Source: Pyrus communis
Lineage: Eukaryota > Streptophyta > Magnoliopsida > Rosales > Rosaceae
NCBI RefSeq assembly: GCF_963583255.1
Contig: NC_084804.1
Span: 20,218,061-20,282,060 of the forward strand
Length of the DNA: 64,000 bases
Reading direction: 5' to 3'
Shown here piece after piece: positions 1-11,519 of the stretch. The notes beneath the pieces were generated by a model that was given only the letters and a program-made list of their open reading frames with translations, was not told the origin of the DNA and ran no database searches. How positions within the stretch are numbered: the stretch's first letter is position 1; each line of letters opens with the position of its first letter. The position numbers and the translations under genes were made by a program.

Positions 1-945
1 CATATTTGCTATGTGCTTGCGAAGTTCATTTCTAATCCCTGCTATCTGACCTTTTGTAGTTCATTCCACCCTAACTTGGCATCAATCCCTCAATACTTTG
101 AGATCTTTCACCCAAACATAGTCTCGATGTCTTTGGAGTTAAATGCAGCTATACAAAATGTAGTTGGTGCAAAAGCTGGCGGGCCAGGTGAATAGCTCCT
201 TGTGAACAGTAGACCACACTAACATGGAGAAAGTGGGAATGGGAAGAACTTCTCGGTGTTAAATTGTACTTTATAATTATATCCAGCTTGGATTCTCTTC
301 AAATGGTAATTCAGATATGTCTCAAAGAGCTGCAAGTTGCAACTTTCGTGTGGCCCCAAATGCTAACAGAATTGCATCCTCTGCTGACATTGACTCTCGG
401 CTTTCAACTTTTTTGTTTTTTCAACATTTGGCAAATAAGAATAACAAAGATGATGTTTTCCATTAGTTGATCATGCACTAGCGTAATTAAACGTGAGTTA
501 GATTAATTGATCGGGTAAAGAGGAGTGTGAGCACACCAATAAAGTCAGTTAAACAAGTTATAAACTTCATTAAGTCGTGGCTAGAGGTAGATCAATGTGA
601 TTGTTTTGTTTTGTTGTGCCTCGGCGTTTCTTTGTCATTTGTGCAAATGCCATTACTCAATCATCAGCAATAGCGTTTTAGTTTATGATACACAAAAGTT
701 CGACCTCACCTTCCTCCCTCCCTCCCTCCCTCCCTCCCGAATCAAAATGAGAAAATGATTTTTGCGTTATTGTACAACTAAACAAGTAGTGAGCATGTTT
801 TTCTTCAACCCAAGGTTAGCGTAATAAGGACAGGAAAGCTATAAGCAGAAGACAAACTTGACCTTAATTATGGCTGGTAGAGTTCGTACGTAAGACCTAT
901 TTTCTTTTGGTAAATACACGTGAAACTTTTTAAGTCTTGCGTCAA
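1..945. other. Intergenic, no gene recognised
   Basis: Only short ORFs without recognisable domains occur here. The one clear structure is the TCCC microsatellite near 714-738. I see no splice-linked coding sequence. Confidence 0.5.
714..738. repeat. (TCCC)n microsatellite
   Basis: About six uninterrupted TCCC tetranucleotides. It is a simple repeat likely to vary in length between individuals. Confidence 0.9.
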
Positions 946-1081
946 GGGCTCGTTTGGCACCGTCTTTAGAGTTGATTTCAAATTGCGTAAAAGCGCCTCT
1001 AGATTATAAAAGCATTCCCAAATAGATTCTAACAAAAGCGCTCGAGAGCAGAAGTGCTACAGAAGCATTCTCAAATGAGTC
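946..1081. mobile_element. Short MITE-like element
   Basis: The left end reads GGGCTCGTTTGGCACCG. The right end, reverse complemented, begins GACTCATTTGAGAATGC, an imperfect inverted match. The interior carries AAAAGCGCTT-like and AAGCATTC motifs common in small plant MITEs. No convincing target duplication was found, so the boundaries are approximate. Confidence 0.4.
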
Positions 1082-1089
1082 TTAAGACA

Positions 1090-1332
1090 CTAATCAATGC
1101 TTTGAACATCTTGACCCGTAAAGCAGTTAGACCAAACCAGGTGGGAGTAGGGTGCGCGAAAAATGGACTGTTTCGGGTAGTGCTCAGACACAAGATAATC
1201 AAATTTGGCAGTAGGCCTGCCTACACATTGATCACTAAAACCAAATATAAGACCAACTTCAGCACATGTTTCACGAATCTGCTTCTCCAGCTCCCACAAA
1301 CAGGTCGATGCAATGGGGCCATATGCTTGCAC
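1090..1332 (-). CDS. Unrecognised 80-residue ORF, possible exon or gene relic
   Basis: The frame encodes 80 residues of balanced composition, including CLWELEKQIRETCAEVG and YLVSEHYPKQSIF, and looks more protein-like than neighbouring random ORFs. I do not recognise the family. It lies downstream on the same strand as the NFD6-like gene (3196-4052), but that gene already has a stop in its second exon. It could be an alternative 3' exon, the terminal exon of another gene, or a relic. No signal peptide or membrane segment is evident. Confidence 0.25.
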   Translation of the reverse strand: MQAYGPIASTCLWELEKQIRETCAEVGLIFGFSDQCVGRPTAKFDYLVSEHYPKQSIFRAPYSHLVWSNCFTGQDVQSID

Positions 1333-3195
1333 AAACTAACAGCACCACTTGTGCTCTTCCCTCACAACTTATGCCTCCCATGTGCTTTCTAGTCTATGAC
1401 ATTCACCACCGGGCAATAATTTCAGTATGCAAGCAGAATCACGAGTCACAGATATGTAAGAGCTATGTAAGATCTTTTAAAACGACATAAAAACCTTCAA
1501 TCTAACAAACAATTTAGATTGGAAGAGCAATGAATAATCAGAAAATGTTCCACTCTGAAACATGTTTATGCACAAACTTTACCATGAGGTATCATCAAAA
1601 AATTTATCATCGAATTAGTAATAACAAATGCTGCAATTTATCAGAACTAACATTATTATTCAAAAGAGCAAAGACTAATATAGGCTGATAATCAACATAT
1701 TAACGTTGAAACATTTAGTCACAGCTTACGAGACAAAGAAATTTACCACGTACAAGTAATGAAGTCTGGACACCTAGGAACCGTCATCCAGAAATCAGAT
1801 GAATTACCATGTTTCTTATTATGAAGAAATTTTCAAAAAGACGTGCTCCTAATAAGTTTTCCTAATCCAAAAGCACTTGTTCCTACAGGATACATCCAAA
1901 CTCTACGATCACCCACAATGTTGAGTTGCACTCAACCATGCTGATCCAAAAGTCCCTTCAAGTCCCTGCAATGGAATAGCAGAGGCGCACAACTGTGTAA
2001 GAATTCAGACATACGCAAACACTTATTTGGTTACTCCCCAACTTCATGCTAAATTTTAAAAACAAATAACGTTCTTAAAAAAAATTATATCCATCCATTG
2101 TACGTTCACCATGTGAGGATGATATTCTTCCAAATTAAAAGTTTAACAATCAAACAGATAACAAAAGTCAAAATCATTTGTGCACCATAACATAAGTTGA
2201 GTGCAGCAAAGCATTTATGTTTAACATAAAGTATAAGATTAAAAAGTTGCATCTAACAGATTGAAGATGAAACCATAGAAGCTTATATCAAACACTGCCA
2301 TTTCCTTTAGTTCAACGAAAAACATTCCTGCTCTATTATTGAATTTGTGAGAGCGACAGAAGAAATCATACACCAATGATAGTCAAATATTTGGTAATAA
2401 ATAAACAAGTAAAAGCAGCAACCAAGGTTCAAGGTGCCAGCTATAAAATCCAATGGTCACTATAAAATCCCACGGTCACAATAAGTATGTCTTCTCTAAG
2501 AAAGCATCAGAAATATAAAACATGAAGCAGCAAAATTAAATAATTAAAAGCTGGTGTTCCAACTGATAAACAAGAGAAGAAAAAACAAATACATAGGTCC
2601 AATCAATGAGTCATTCCCACTCCTCTCTTCATCTAGCAATCAAATTATGCACAGGAAAGCTTGCTAAATTGACAACTCTGTTTCCTACTTAATATGGAAA
2701 AAATTGATGAAAGCTAATTTAGAATAGCCTGAAAAAGGAAAAGAAATATTAAAACCTGTTACTGAAGTGCATTATTTTGACCAAACGGCCCTCTTTTTAC
2801 TCGAATTCACAATTGAAAAGTTCAATATCTATGATGTCCAAAAAAGGGATTGAAAGAAGACCTACACCAATTGATCATTCTTCTGCCTTTGGATGATTGG
2901 ACGTCCTTGCGCGTCACCCATCTTTTCCATTCCTCCCTATCAATCCCAACCCCAATCTGTTCTTATTAATCAATCTTAACATACTTACAAATCCTACCTA
3001 GTTTATGAATCATTCCATCATTCAACGGCACTCTGTCTAGAGGTAAATGAGGCAAAAACATTTATTCTACTCTAAGGCACTCCTGGGGAATAAGCTGAAG
3101 GATTCAAAACAAAATGGAAAAAAAAAAAAAAAAAAAAACCATTTCTTTCATTTTCGTCATTTGTCCTAGAAACAGCAAGACTCACAAAGGGACTA
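1333..3195. other. Intergenic, no gene recognised
   Basis: AT-rich sequence with short open frames only and a poly-A run near 3117-3138. The part next to 3196 probably holds the 3' UTR of the NFD6-like gene. I see no repeat with defined ends. Confidence 0.45.
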
Positions 3196-4052
3196 CTAGC
3201 GATCCTGACAAGTGCGGCAGAAGGTACCGTGTGACAACTCGCAACAACCCCGCACGTTGGCAGCCAGGTGAGATGTGAGGCAGGTTGCAGCCGTCAAGCA
3301 GTGCATTGGCAAAAGCGATTGTATGCATCCCAGTTCACCCAAGTTCCTAAAAGAAACAAAAGAAAGCCAGTAAAATGAGAAGATTTTTCTGTTATATCTA
3401 TACCACAAATAAGTATGAAAGGAATTAAGACACATTTTTGCTCCAAAAAAAATGTAAGAAACCGCTATTTTCTTTTTGGGAACCTAAGAACCCACTTCTT
3501 GAGATCGGAGAAGGCAAATGTAACCACAGAAATTATGATCCAGGTGACTGCTAAAAAAGAAGAACCGATAGATAAGATTTTCTCTTCCTATAAACTCCAA
3601 ACAGTGAAAATTAAAAGAAAGACAAGATTTTGCATTTAAATTTAATTTCTTTTACTAATTGTGAGCCAAAAATGCGCTTGTTTTTCCAATACTGTAGATT
3701 AAAAACCCCAAATCACCAACATAAATAAATCCAGTACAATTATGTCAGTAAATTTGTGAATTACAAATCAATAAATCAACAGAAACCATAGGAAAATAAC
3801 AATTCATTGATTCGCATTCACTTTTCTCCAATTTCCAGAAATCAATCAGAAATCAACGAAAAGGTGAAAGAGGAAACTAGAAAAAATAAAGAGGAGAAAT
3901 TGAAAGGGGAACCTGGGAGAAGCGAAGAGGCGACGAGGAGTGGAGAGCGACGGCGGGCGGAGGCGACGGAGAGGGGGCACCGAGCGGAGCGACGAAACCC
4001 TTGCATTGGACACCAATGACCGAGACAGCGAACCAGCTGAGCGCCAAGCCAT
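3196..4052 (-). CDS. NFD6-like small mitochondrial protein, two exons
   Basis: Exon 1 is complement(3913..4052), starting at the ATG at 4052-4050. Exon 2 is complement(3196..3346) and ends in TAG. The intron has GT..AG borders and splits an AGG codon, giving 96 residues. The N-terminus (MAWRSAGSLSRSLVSNARVS, then a Pro/Arg/Ser-rich stretch ending LFASPR) is basic and hydroxylated, with no acidic residues, as expected of a mitochondrial presequence. Exon 2 encodes NLGELGCIQSLLPMHCLTAA, matching my memory of the NUCLEAR FUSION DEFECTIVE 6-like family, whose founding member is needed for polar nuclear fusion in Arabidopsis. The C-terminal half is cysteine-rich (GCCELSHGTFCRTCQDR). The family often has alternative 3' exons, which I cannot resolve here. 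The splice structure is well supported; the family name is moderately sure. Confidence 0.72.
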
Positions 4053-6319
4053 TTTCCGAGTTACTGTTTGCCGATAGTGGCGAGAGAGGGCTTTGTGAGG
4101 GTTTTGTTTTGTGAGGAATGGCGTGGCGCAGTTGTACGACAGTTTTTTACCGTTGGATTCTTAGCGATTCATCGGGTACCGTTAGATATTTTTAAAGAGC
4201 AAATTTAGCAATGCCCTTCAATTTACGAAGTTCCTAATTTGACCCTCAACTTTCAATTTAGTTACGACTTACAGGTTTCATAATCATTTATAACGTGTCA
4301 ATTTGATCCAATTGTCAAATTAATCAATGCTTTATTTCAATTTTGCGCATTTGCATGAATGGAAATACCTTAATTTGATAGATACATATGTTTAACGTTC
4401 AAGGGCATATTTGCACATTTAAAAAGATTGAGGGTTCATAACCAAATCGAAATTTTAGGGATACCAATTGATCAAATAAATAACACATTCACATAAATTT
4501 TTTATTTAGGAACTCTTACATATTGATATATACATGGCCAAGGGATTGTAAGTATACAACTTATGAAAAACTAAATCATGATACCAACTTAACCATTCAC
4601 TAGATGAAAACATTATTGCTTGAGTTAAAGGGTTCTTCTGCAACTCCACACTACTCGAAACAAGGCTCAATCAATGGGGCTTGAGTATCTGAAAGCTTGT
4701 GTTTTTGTGAGAGCGTAGGGACCCTAGCTTTATACTATAAACGATGGAGTTCAGTAAAGACACTTCCCATTATGTAATCCTTATCAAACTATCTCATCAT
4801 CGTGAAAACTCTAATAAAAATATCAGATAATAAAGTCCTAGTTCTATCGAGATTGCTTGAGGCTATTATCGTTATTATACAATTTCTGGTAAGCCATTCC
4901 CCATAGCTAATGTTAATCTCCCTATTATTCCAAAGCATTTTTACACGATAAACAAGTGTTTGCTCTCTATAGAACTTACAGTAGCAAATATTAATGACAT
5001 ATGGTTAGGCTCTACCCTACAACTGGTTTCCGTTCAGTCTGGCTGGTTTTCCAGCCAATACCGGCTATTGAATGTCCTACTGGAAAAAGTAGAAAAAGTT
5101 TGCTACAACTGCAGGGTTTGGTGTTTTTCTTTTCTTTCTGTAGGCTGTAGATCAATCATATGATCATTACTCAACGTCATCAATGATATGTTTATTGGAA
5201 AAGAAATCAATAGGATGAATTTAACCATAAAACTCGACGATGACATTCAGCTCTCAGAGATATGGTGCCCTCAAACATTTCTGCAACTGCTGCTGAAAAA
5301 CTGGCATGTACTGTCGCTGTCCATTAAGCTACAAACCTTTGTTACTCATGAAAGTGTTTTGGTCTATTGGCGCTTCTGTTTCAACAATTTAACTTACACG
5401 GCTTACCCTAAGTTGGTGTCAATCTGGAAAGGGAATGTGCAGTGACCATGCGATATCAATGTTGTGAAGACCACAACGCAATCTTCCATGTAGTCGACCA
5501 TCCTGGACCTTCCTTTCCTGGTTTAAAGTAAAGAAACATATATATGAAATGACAGTACTTACTAGTCGTCAAGCAGATTATGGCACTAACTTCAGAAAAT
5601 CATGTCAACTTTCATTTATTGTTGTATATATGCTAGAACCATGTCGTAAACAAGAGTCTTATGTAACTAGTCATCGTTGGATGAACTCTAGGGTAGGGTG
5701 ATCTTCCAGGTAGGAGACATCAGTTTGTAGCACCTGTTCACCCCCTAAATTCATCATGGGCCTTGAGGGAAGTTTGGGAATTTATTTGAACAAGAATTTG
5801 GAGATTTGCGAGCGTGCCACTTCTGGTTACTGCTAGTAGACGGGATTTGAGTGATACAGATTGCGCTTGAATTGACTTCTAACCAAAAGATTGTGTCATT
5901 GAGTGAGAGCGGCTCAACTTAAGTTCTTTCATTGCCTTAAATGTTAAAGACTTTACTTATGTAGAGAAATAAACCACATGCAACATGTAAATTGTGAAGA
6001 GAGACAAATTGCTTAAGTTTTCTCAACGGTTATTGTGTGTCCCGGATACAAGCCAAACATGTGTGATACATGTCGATGTGTTGCACTTCTGGGTCCTCAA
6101 AGTCTTGCGCCTGCAATGTTACAGAGATTAATATTTAGTTTACAATTAATTTGGTGATTCTATACAAGAGCGTCATCAGACATTATATGACCTGGAAACG
6201 GATTCCTAAAAAAATAGAACGTGAGATCTCCAGCTTACTCATTACATGATAGAACCATCTCTAGCAATTTTTGTGGGTGGCAGACGAGATTGAGCCTCAT
6301 GAACTGTAGGAAACTCGAA
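4053..6319. other. Promoter side of NFD6-like gene, then gene-free DNA
   Basis: The first ~100 bases hold the likely 5' UTR and core promoter of the complement-strand NFD6-like gene, including AAACCCTCA-like boxes on the minus strand. The rest is AT-rich with short ORFs (for example 4960-5163 and 5188-5445) that lack recognisable domains. Its right end approaches a copia remnant and may be degraded retroelement sequence. Confidence 0.4.
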
Positions 6320-6700
6320 TGCAATTATTCATGTACTATTCGAAAGTCATATGATCGGTAGCACCAGAATCAATTATCCATGTACTATCCAAAATAAGTG
6401 CAAAGTTTGGAGATGCTTTATCAATATCCCTGTTGTGGTTGCTAAACAGAGGCTTGATCGACATTATTCGGGGATTCCTTAACAACACCAGCAACTTTAG
6501 TTGGTTGGCGACCTGAATTTCGTTTTATGGGATCCCTGCTACGATCCCACCATTCCAGATAGCTCGTAATCTCATAGTAACGAGATTTGGAGTGGTCAGG
6601 TCGGCCACATTAATGATCGCATGTTCGGTCGTCACGGTTTTGAGTTGCCAGTGCAACAACACCGGGTTTCATTTCGGCGATTCTTCTTGTCAGCCATGGT
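6320..6700 (-). pseudogene. Ty1/copia gag-protease remnant
   Basis: On the minus strand a start-like MADKKNRR lies at 6697. In shifting frames this leads to RPDHSKSRYYEITSYLEWWD, the zinc-knuckle end of a copia gag. Near 6382-6341 the frame reads WIIDSGATDHMTF, the copia aspartic protease active-site region (DSGA). Several stops and frame changes separate the parts, and no reverse transcriptase or integrase follows. It is a dead fragment. The sequence up to about 7030 on the right probably belongs to its 5' part. Confidence 0.72.
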
Positions 6701-7741
6701 GACAAATTTTTGGGAGGAGTTCGATTAGAGTTCTTGGACTTCGGGAGCTGCGACGGCTGGAAAGACGGGGCATGAATTTAACTCGGCAGTCCGGTACCTG
6801 CACTCAGTTCTAGGGTTTCTCTTCAGTTTCAGTGGAAGCTGATCAATGAACTAAAGCTTCTTCTTCGGGAGGTGCGACAGAGAGCAACGACGTGGGTTGT
6901 TTGGTGGAAGCAGGCTGAACGACGCCTTCTCCTTTGGTCGATTGCAGTTGGGATTGCCGACAAGTTTTTCTTTTCTTTCTGATTTCTAACCTAGGCTCGT
7001 GATGCCAACTTAGAATTCATCATTCTTTTCTGATTTCAACATGAGGATACACATACACACAGAGTTGGAGAAAATCACAAATTTTAATTAAAATCACACA
7101 TTTTAATTAAAATAAAAAAAATTACATGAAATTGTTTTAGTTTGCATCCGTTGTATGGGGTTTTGCGACTATCTTCAATTTGTGGGTCTAAATTCTTTTT
7201 ATTTTTTTATTTTTTATTTTTTTTATTGTAACTTTAGACCCAACTCTTTGCGCGTTTAGTATGTGTACGTAACAAGAGGTAGAAGTGTGGTTGGTGAGAT
7301 ATAAAGGGCTGATTGTGTAAATTTTCAACTTTTATTGGAATTTGTTAACATTTTTCTCATGTGTTTAGGAATCCCAACAATTCTGGTTATGTATATATGT
7401 GCTTGTTATTAGTGCAATTTGCCCATAACAATCCCAAATCCAACGCAATAGAAGGACTACCTTAGTTTCTTTATAGAACTAATTTATTCGTGACTACTAA
7501 AAATGTCGTATTTACAACACATAACTTGTGTAACTACTATAATTGTTGCCAAAAATAAAAAACTATAATATCTAGAGTAACGTTACATTTACTATCTAGT
7601 TGTATCATTATTTTTACAATATCTTTAATAGAGATATGACCCGCCAACGCATGTGGATTCCATCACTATTAGAAATATGGTGCAAATGATGGTACAACTA
7701 GATAATAAAAATAACATTTTTGTAATCTCTATCATAATTAA
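6701..7741. other. Retroelement-flanking and AT-rich DNA
   Basis: Around 6990-7015 the minus strand reads TTGGCATCACGAGCC, reminiscent of a primer-site/leader junction of the copia relic. From 7080 onward the sequence is AT-rich with T-runs, and no gene is seen. The last part is the 3' flank of the complement-strand gene ending at 7742. Confidence 0.4.
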
Positions 7742-9478
7742 TTACACACTTAATTTACCAAGAATCAAAGGCAAATCAACCTCATCACACCACTCCACAC
7801 ACCTCGTCTCAAAATACGAACTCTTCACCTCGTTCGCCCAGTAACTCAACCACACTTTCCCGCCAATTCTCCACTTCAACACACTCCCTTCCATCTCCCT
7901 GCTCAACCTCCACCCAACTCCGTCGCCGTACTCGTCCCCGCTCAGCACCAAACTCCCCGTTTTGGTAAATGGCCTGTTCGCCCCCTCGTATCGCCTTCTC
8001 AAACCCTCGCCGTTCCCGCCATCAGTATCCGGCTTCCACGTGGCCACTTCATGCCCCGTCGTGTTGTCACACAGCACGGCGTCGAAAACCGCCGCGTTTC
8101 CCTCCGCGTCCTGGTCCCACCTCCAGTTCCTCTTCCTCATCCTCGTCGACATCCTCGCCGTGGCCTTCATTTTTGGAACCTTCGATTTTTCGAAACCGCC
8201 CTTCATCACTCTCTGCGTTTTCACTTCCTTCTCCCCGTTGTCCGTGGACCGGCCCAGGCTCAACCCGTTCACGTAGTTCGCCCCGACTTCCGGCCCGACC
8301 CAGACCCGAATCCTCGATGGGAAATACTTCTCCTCCGCGTAGTCCACGTCGTCGTCTTTGTTAAATCCGAGATTCACCACGTGAAAGCGGAGATTGTCGA
8401 CACGTGCCGTCACCTGAATAAACCCATCGTAAAATCCAACAGAATATTCCACCTGAACGACCGCCTCCAGCTGCTGGTGCGCCAGGGTGTACTTTAGCAC
8501 CGAGTCTCTGGTTTCCAACGCCGGAAACTGATTTTTATGATTCGCGCTGGCGGCTGAGCGCGTGGTTTTCATCCCCATTACCGGCGCGTAACCCTTTAGC
8601 ACCCAAAGCCCGCAGGCCTCCGTGGCGTAAGAGAAACCCAAGTTCTGAGAGGGAGATGACATCAGCGTCTGTAGACCTACGCCCACATCTCTCAAAATGC
8701 ACCATTTGGCTAACATGTACCCGAGGGTGCGCATGAAGCACAGCTCCGCATCCACACCCGCGGTGATAAGAAACTTCCGCAGGGCCGGCGCGTGCTTGCA
8801 CAACAACGCCTCGAGGTTAGGAGCCAGCAGCGACTTGAAGTACAGAGAGCCGACTTCGGATGGAGAGTCGCACGCGCAGAGCCAGAAGAGGCGCGTGATG
8901 AAAACCAGGTCGAAGAACGTGGAGAAGGACTCGGGGGAGTGGGAGTCCATGATCCAAGAAAACGGGTCGGGTTTGAGGGCCTGGAGCTGGGAGCGTGGGC
9001 AGGTGCCGCTACCGTGCGCGGTGGGCGACCGGGATATGATTTCTTGGAGAAGTTGGAGTAAGAGAGGGAGGTAGGGTTTGTCCGAGGAGAGTGAACACAT
9101 GTCAGAAACCCAGATAGTCCTTTTGGGATATTGGTTGAAGCCATGCAAGCACACGGAGAAGGTCACTAAAGTGTCGATGTTGGAGCCGGCGGTCCGCTCG
9201 GCCCGGAGTTGAATCGCACGAGTTGGGTTGCTGTCGTGAATGGGTCCGGAGCTAGCGAGCTCGAGAATGTGGGACGAGTCAGACTCGGCCCACTCGGATG
9301 AGTTGGGAAGGTCGCATATCCATGACCATATGTCAAGCATGTTGTTGTTGTTTATGGTTAGGGTTTTGGGTTTTGGGGGGAGGAGAGAGTGTGGAGAGGT
9401 GGATGCGGTGGTGGGTTTGGTTTTAAAGAGGGAACGAGTGATGGTGGAGCTGCCACCATGGAAGCAAACGGGAACCAA
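7742..9478 (-). CDS. Intronless plant protein of unknown function
   Basis: A single open frame of 578 codons ends in TAA at 7744-7742. The first 46 residues are low complexity (Thr/Ser/Pro/Asn rich). A second in-frame ATG at 9340 gives a 532-residue protein starting MLDIWSWICDLPNS, which looks like the natural N-terminus. No signal peptide is visible. One hydrophobic stretch (FFDLVFITRLFWLCA) lies in the middle; the C-terminal half is charged (KMKATARMSTRMRKRNWRWD) and rich in Trp and Gly. The frame has higher GC than its surroundings and is free of stops, so it is very likely a real gene. I recall similar uncharacterised proteins in other plants but cannot name a domain or activity. Plus-strand ORFs at 7962-9061 are shadows. 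Confidence 0.8.
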   Translation of the reverse strand: MVPVCFHGGSSTITRSLFKTKPTTASTSPHSLLPPKPKTLTINNNNMLDIWSWICDLPNSSEWAESDSSHILELASSGPIHDSNPTRAIQLRAERTAGSNIDTLVTFSVCLHGFNQYPKRTIWVSDMCSLSSDKPYLPLLLQLLQEIISRSPTAHGSGTCPRSQLQALKPDPFSWIMDSHSPESFSTFFDLVFITRLFWLCACDSPSEVGSLYFKSLLAPNLEALLCKHAPALRKFLITAGVDAELCFMRTLGYMLAKWCILRDVGVGLQTLMSSPSQNLGFSYATEACGLWVLKGYAPVMGMKTTRSAASANHKNQFPALETRDSVLKYTLAHQQLEAVVQVEYSVGFYDGFIQVTARVDNLRFHVVNLGFNKDDDVDYAEEKYFPSRIRVWVGPEVGANYVNGLSLGRSTDNGEKEVKTQRVMKGGFEKSKVPKMKATARMSTRMRKRNWRWDQDAEGNAAVFDAVLCDNTTGHEVATWKPDTDGGNGEGLRRRYEGANRPFTKTGSLVLSGDEYGDGVGWRLSREMEGSVLKWRIGGKVWLSYWANEVKSSYFETRCVEWCDEVDLPLILGKLSV

Positions 9479-10009
9479 GTGTGAGGAGGAGGCCTCTGGA
9501 CTTCACGTTAGATCGAGTGGTTATTTGCGTTTGATTTTGATTTTTAGGGTTTTTCGGATTGGATGCATTAAATATTTCGGATCAACTTCATTTTCCTTGC
9601 TTCTATTGTTCTTTGTTTTGAATTGTTTGCATGCTAACAAACAACTGAGGACGTGGGGACGTGGAATCTTAGTGTAGTTTTTGGGGTGCCGCAGCTTACA
9701 CGTGGTCAGTGGGAAGGACAAATTTGATGTCTCATTGTGAATCACTAAAGACAAGCTAAAACATAGGTTAAATTGTGAAAAAGATTGGTGTCTATTTGGG
9801 TCCATCTGAACCAGTTATTATATATCCATCGAAAAAATTTATAGAAAAAAAATATGTGCCTTACGAGTTGTGGGATGGAGGCGTTCTTGTGGAATCTGTT
9901 TTGTTTCCTCTCTTAAAATTAAGATGTATGCAAGTATATATCATTTGGCCTCTTTTGCTTCACGGCTGCAATCACTTTCATCTTCGTGGTTGATGGTTTA
10001 CCGAAATTC
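9479..10009. other. Upstream region of the unknown-function gene
   Basis: Contains the promoter side of the complement-strand gene at 7742-9478. A GGACGTGGGGACGTGGAA stretch near 9648-9666 and ACACGTGG at 9699 resemble ACGT-core (G-box-like) motifs. No coding sequence was recognised. Confidence 0.35.
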
Positions 10010-10521
10010 CGAAGAAAGTTGAGGTTCCATCATATGTAACTTAACTTCTTATAAGCTCATACAATGTCTCTCCTCTCATCATTGTGAGATTCATTCTCAA
10101 CAACCCCTCTCACGTGTGGCGAATTTCCAAGCCTAACATGTACATAACACAACAGGGTGACGTGAAGCGCGTGTGAGCATTTGGCTTCGCATGGGGAACA
10201 ACCTGCTACCATGAAGAAAGTTGAGGTTCCACTATAAAACCAAATGGCAATATGGGAAGTAGCCCAACCTCATATAAGCCCATGCAAGGTCCCTCATCTC
10301 ATCAATGTGACAATCATTCTCAACAAGTCCCCTCACATTTGGCGAATTTTCAAGCCTAACACATGGACAATACAACGGGGTGATATGGAGCGCTTGTGGC
10401 CGTTTGGCTTCACGCATGGGACAACCTGGCTCTGATATCGTGAAGAGAGTTAAGGTTCCATCATAAAACCAATTGGCAATATGAGGAGTAGCCCAACCTC
10501 TTATAAACCCATGCAAGGTCA
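10010..10521 (-). mobile_element. TRIM retrotransposon array: three LTRs, two internal units
   Basis: On the minus strand the LTR begins TGTTGAGAATG and ends CTCTTCA or TTTCTTCA. LTR copies are 10441-10521 (truncated), 10212-10325 (114 bp) and 10010-10102 (diverged). Internal segments of about 115 and 109 bp lie at 10326-10440 and 10103-10211. After the first LTR the minus strand reads GATATCAGAGCCA, an initiator-Met tRNA primer site with one change. There is no coding capacity, as expected for TRIMs. LTR-internal-LTR-internal-LTR suggests unequal exchange between LTRs. Confidence 0.75.
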
Positions 10522-11152
10522 CCTACACATTTGGTAGCATAGTGTTCAACAGTTGTGAAGCCAAAATTTCACATACACGCGGCCTTTCACAATATATACC
10601 AAAGCATTGTATTTCTATTCTATTTATTAGAATTATACCAACTCATAGATGAAGAGAGATTATAGAACAATCTATAGTCTAACATATATAGAAGAAGGGA
10701 CTTATTGTTCAAGTAGCGTTGCATTTCGGAATTCAAAGTTCTATGTTCAAATTTCCTTCTTCCAGTCTTTGTATTAAAAAAAGAGTCACAAATAACCTTA
10801 TCCCGCTCATGCTTTATAAGTGAGATCTTTCGTAAGAAGTTGCGAGAATAGATAGTGCTTTTGTATTAACTATTTTGTGACTATATACTGGCTACCTATC
10901 CGACCCCACTTTTCATGGAGTTTCATTGGCCTTAGGAAAGGATATTTATAAATTGGTTGACGCCATGCCATTAACCTTGTGCCTAATGCACACGACATGT
11001 GAAGGCTCGATATAAGGTGAGATAATCGAAGTTCAAGAAAGGTAGTATCTGCCATATACTTTGGCAGATGAAGATTAACTTCCAGGACAGGAAAGGGAGA
11101 TTATTTTGTTTGACCCTAGCTCAGCACAAGGATTCCTTTAGTGATTGATTTT
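10522..11152. other. Intergenic, no gene recognised
   Basis: AT-rich sequence with no open frame of note. It separates the TRIM array from a hAT-type MITE. Confidence 0.4.
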
Positions 11153-11519
11153 AGAGGTGGGCACGGTCTGAGTCGATGCTACTTTGAGTGAAACCGAAAT
11201 CGAAAGTTTTTGCGGTTTGATTCGGTGAGGTTTTGAAGTTAAAACCAAAATGAAATCAAACCATTTGGTTCGGTTCGGTTCGGTTTCAAACCGTTTTGGT
11301 TCAATTTCAAACCATTTGCAAACAAAATGAAAGAATAACTTCATGAACATTGAATTGCAGATTTGCTATGGACCTGGTTAAACTGAAGAAAGTGTCACAT
11401 ACTAAATTGACTTATTTTCAAACCGAAACCGTTTCAAAACCGCAAAACCAAACTGTTCGATGCAGTTCGATTTAGTTCATGTTTCGATTTCGATTTTCGA
11501 TTCCAAGTACCCACCTATA
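11153..11519. mobile_element. Non-autonomous hAT-type MITE
   Basis: The ends TAGAGGTGGGCAC and (reverse complement) TATAGGTGGGTAC are inverted repeats. Flanks are ATTGATTT at 11145-11152 and ATTGACCT at 11520-11527, an 8-bp duplication matching 6 of 8, as expected for hAT. The interior is built from GGTTCGGTTT-type repeats and their complements and codes for nothing. Confidence 0.65.

Noticed and set aside
7962..9074. Plus-strand ORFs of 88-148 codons
   Set aside because: They are antisense shadows of the GC-rich complement-strand gene and have Arg/Pro/Ser-rich, domain-free products.
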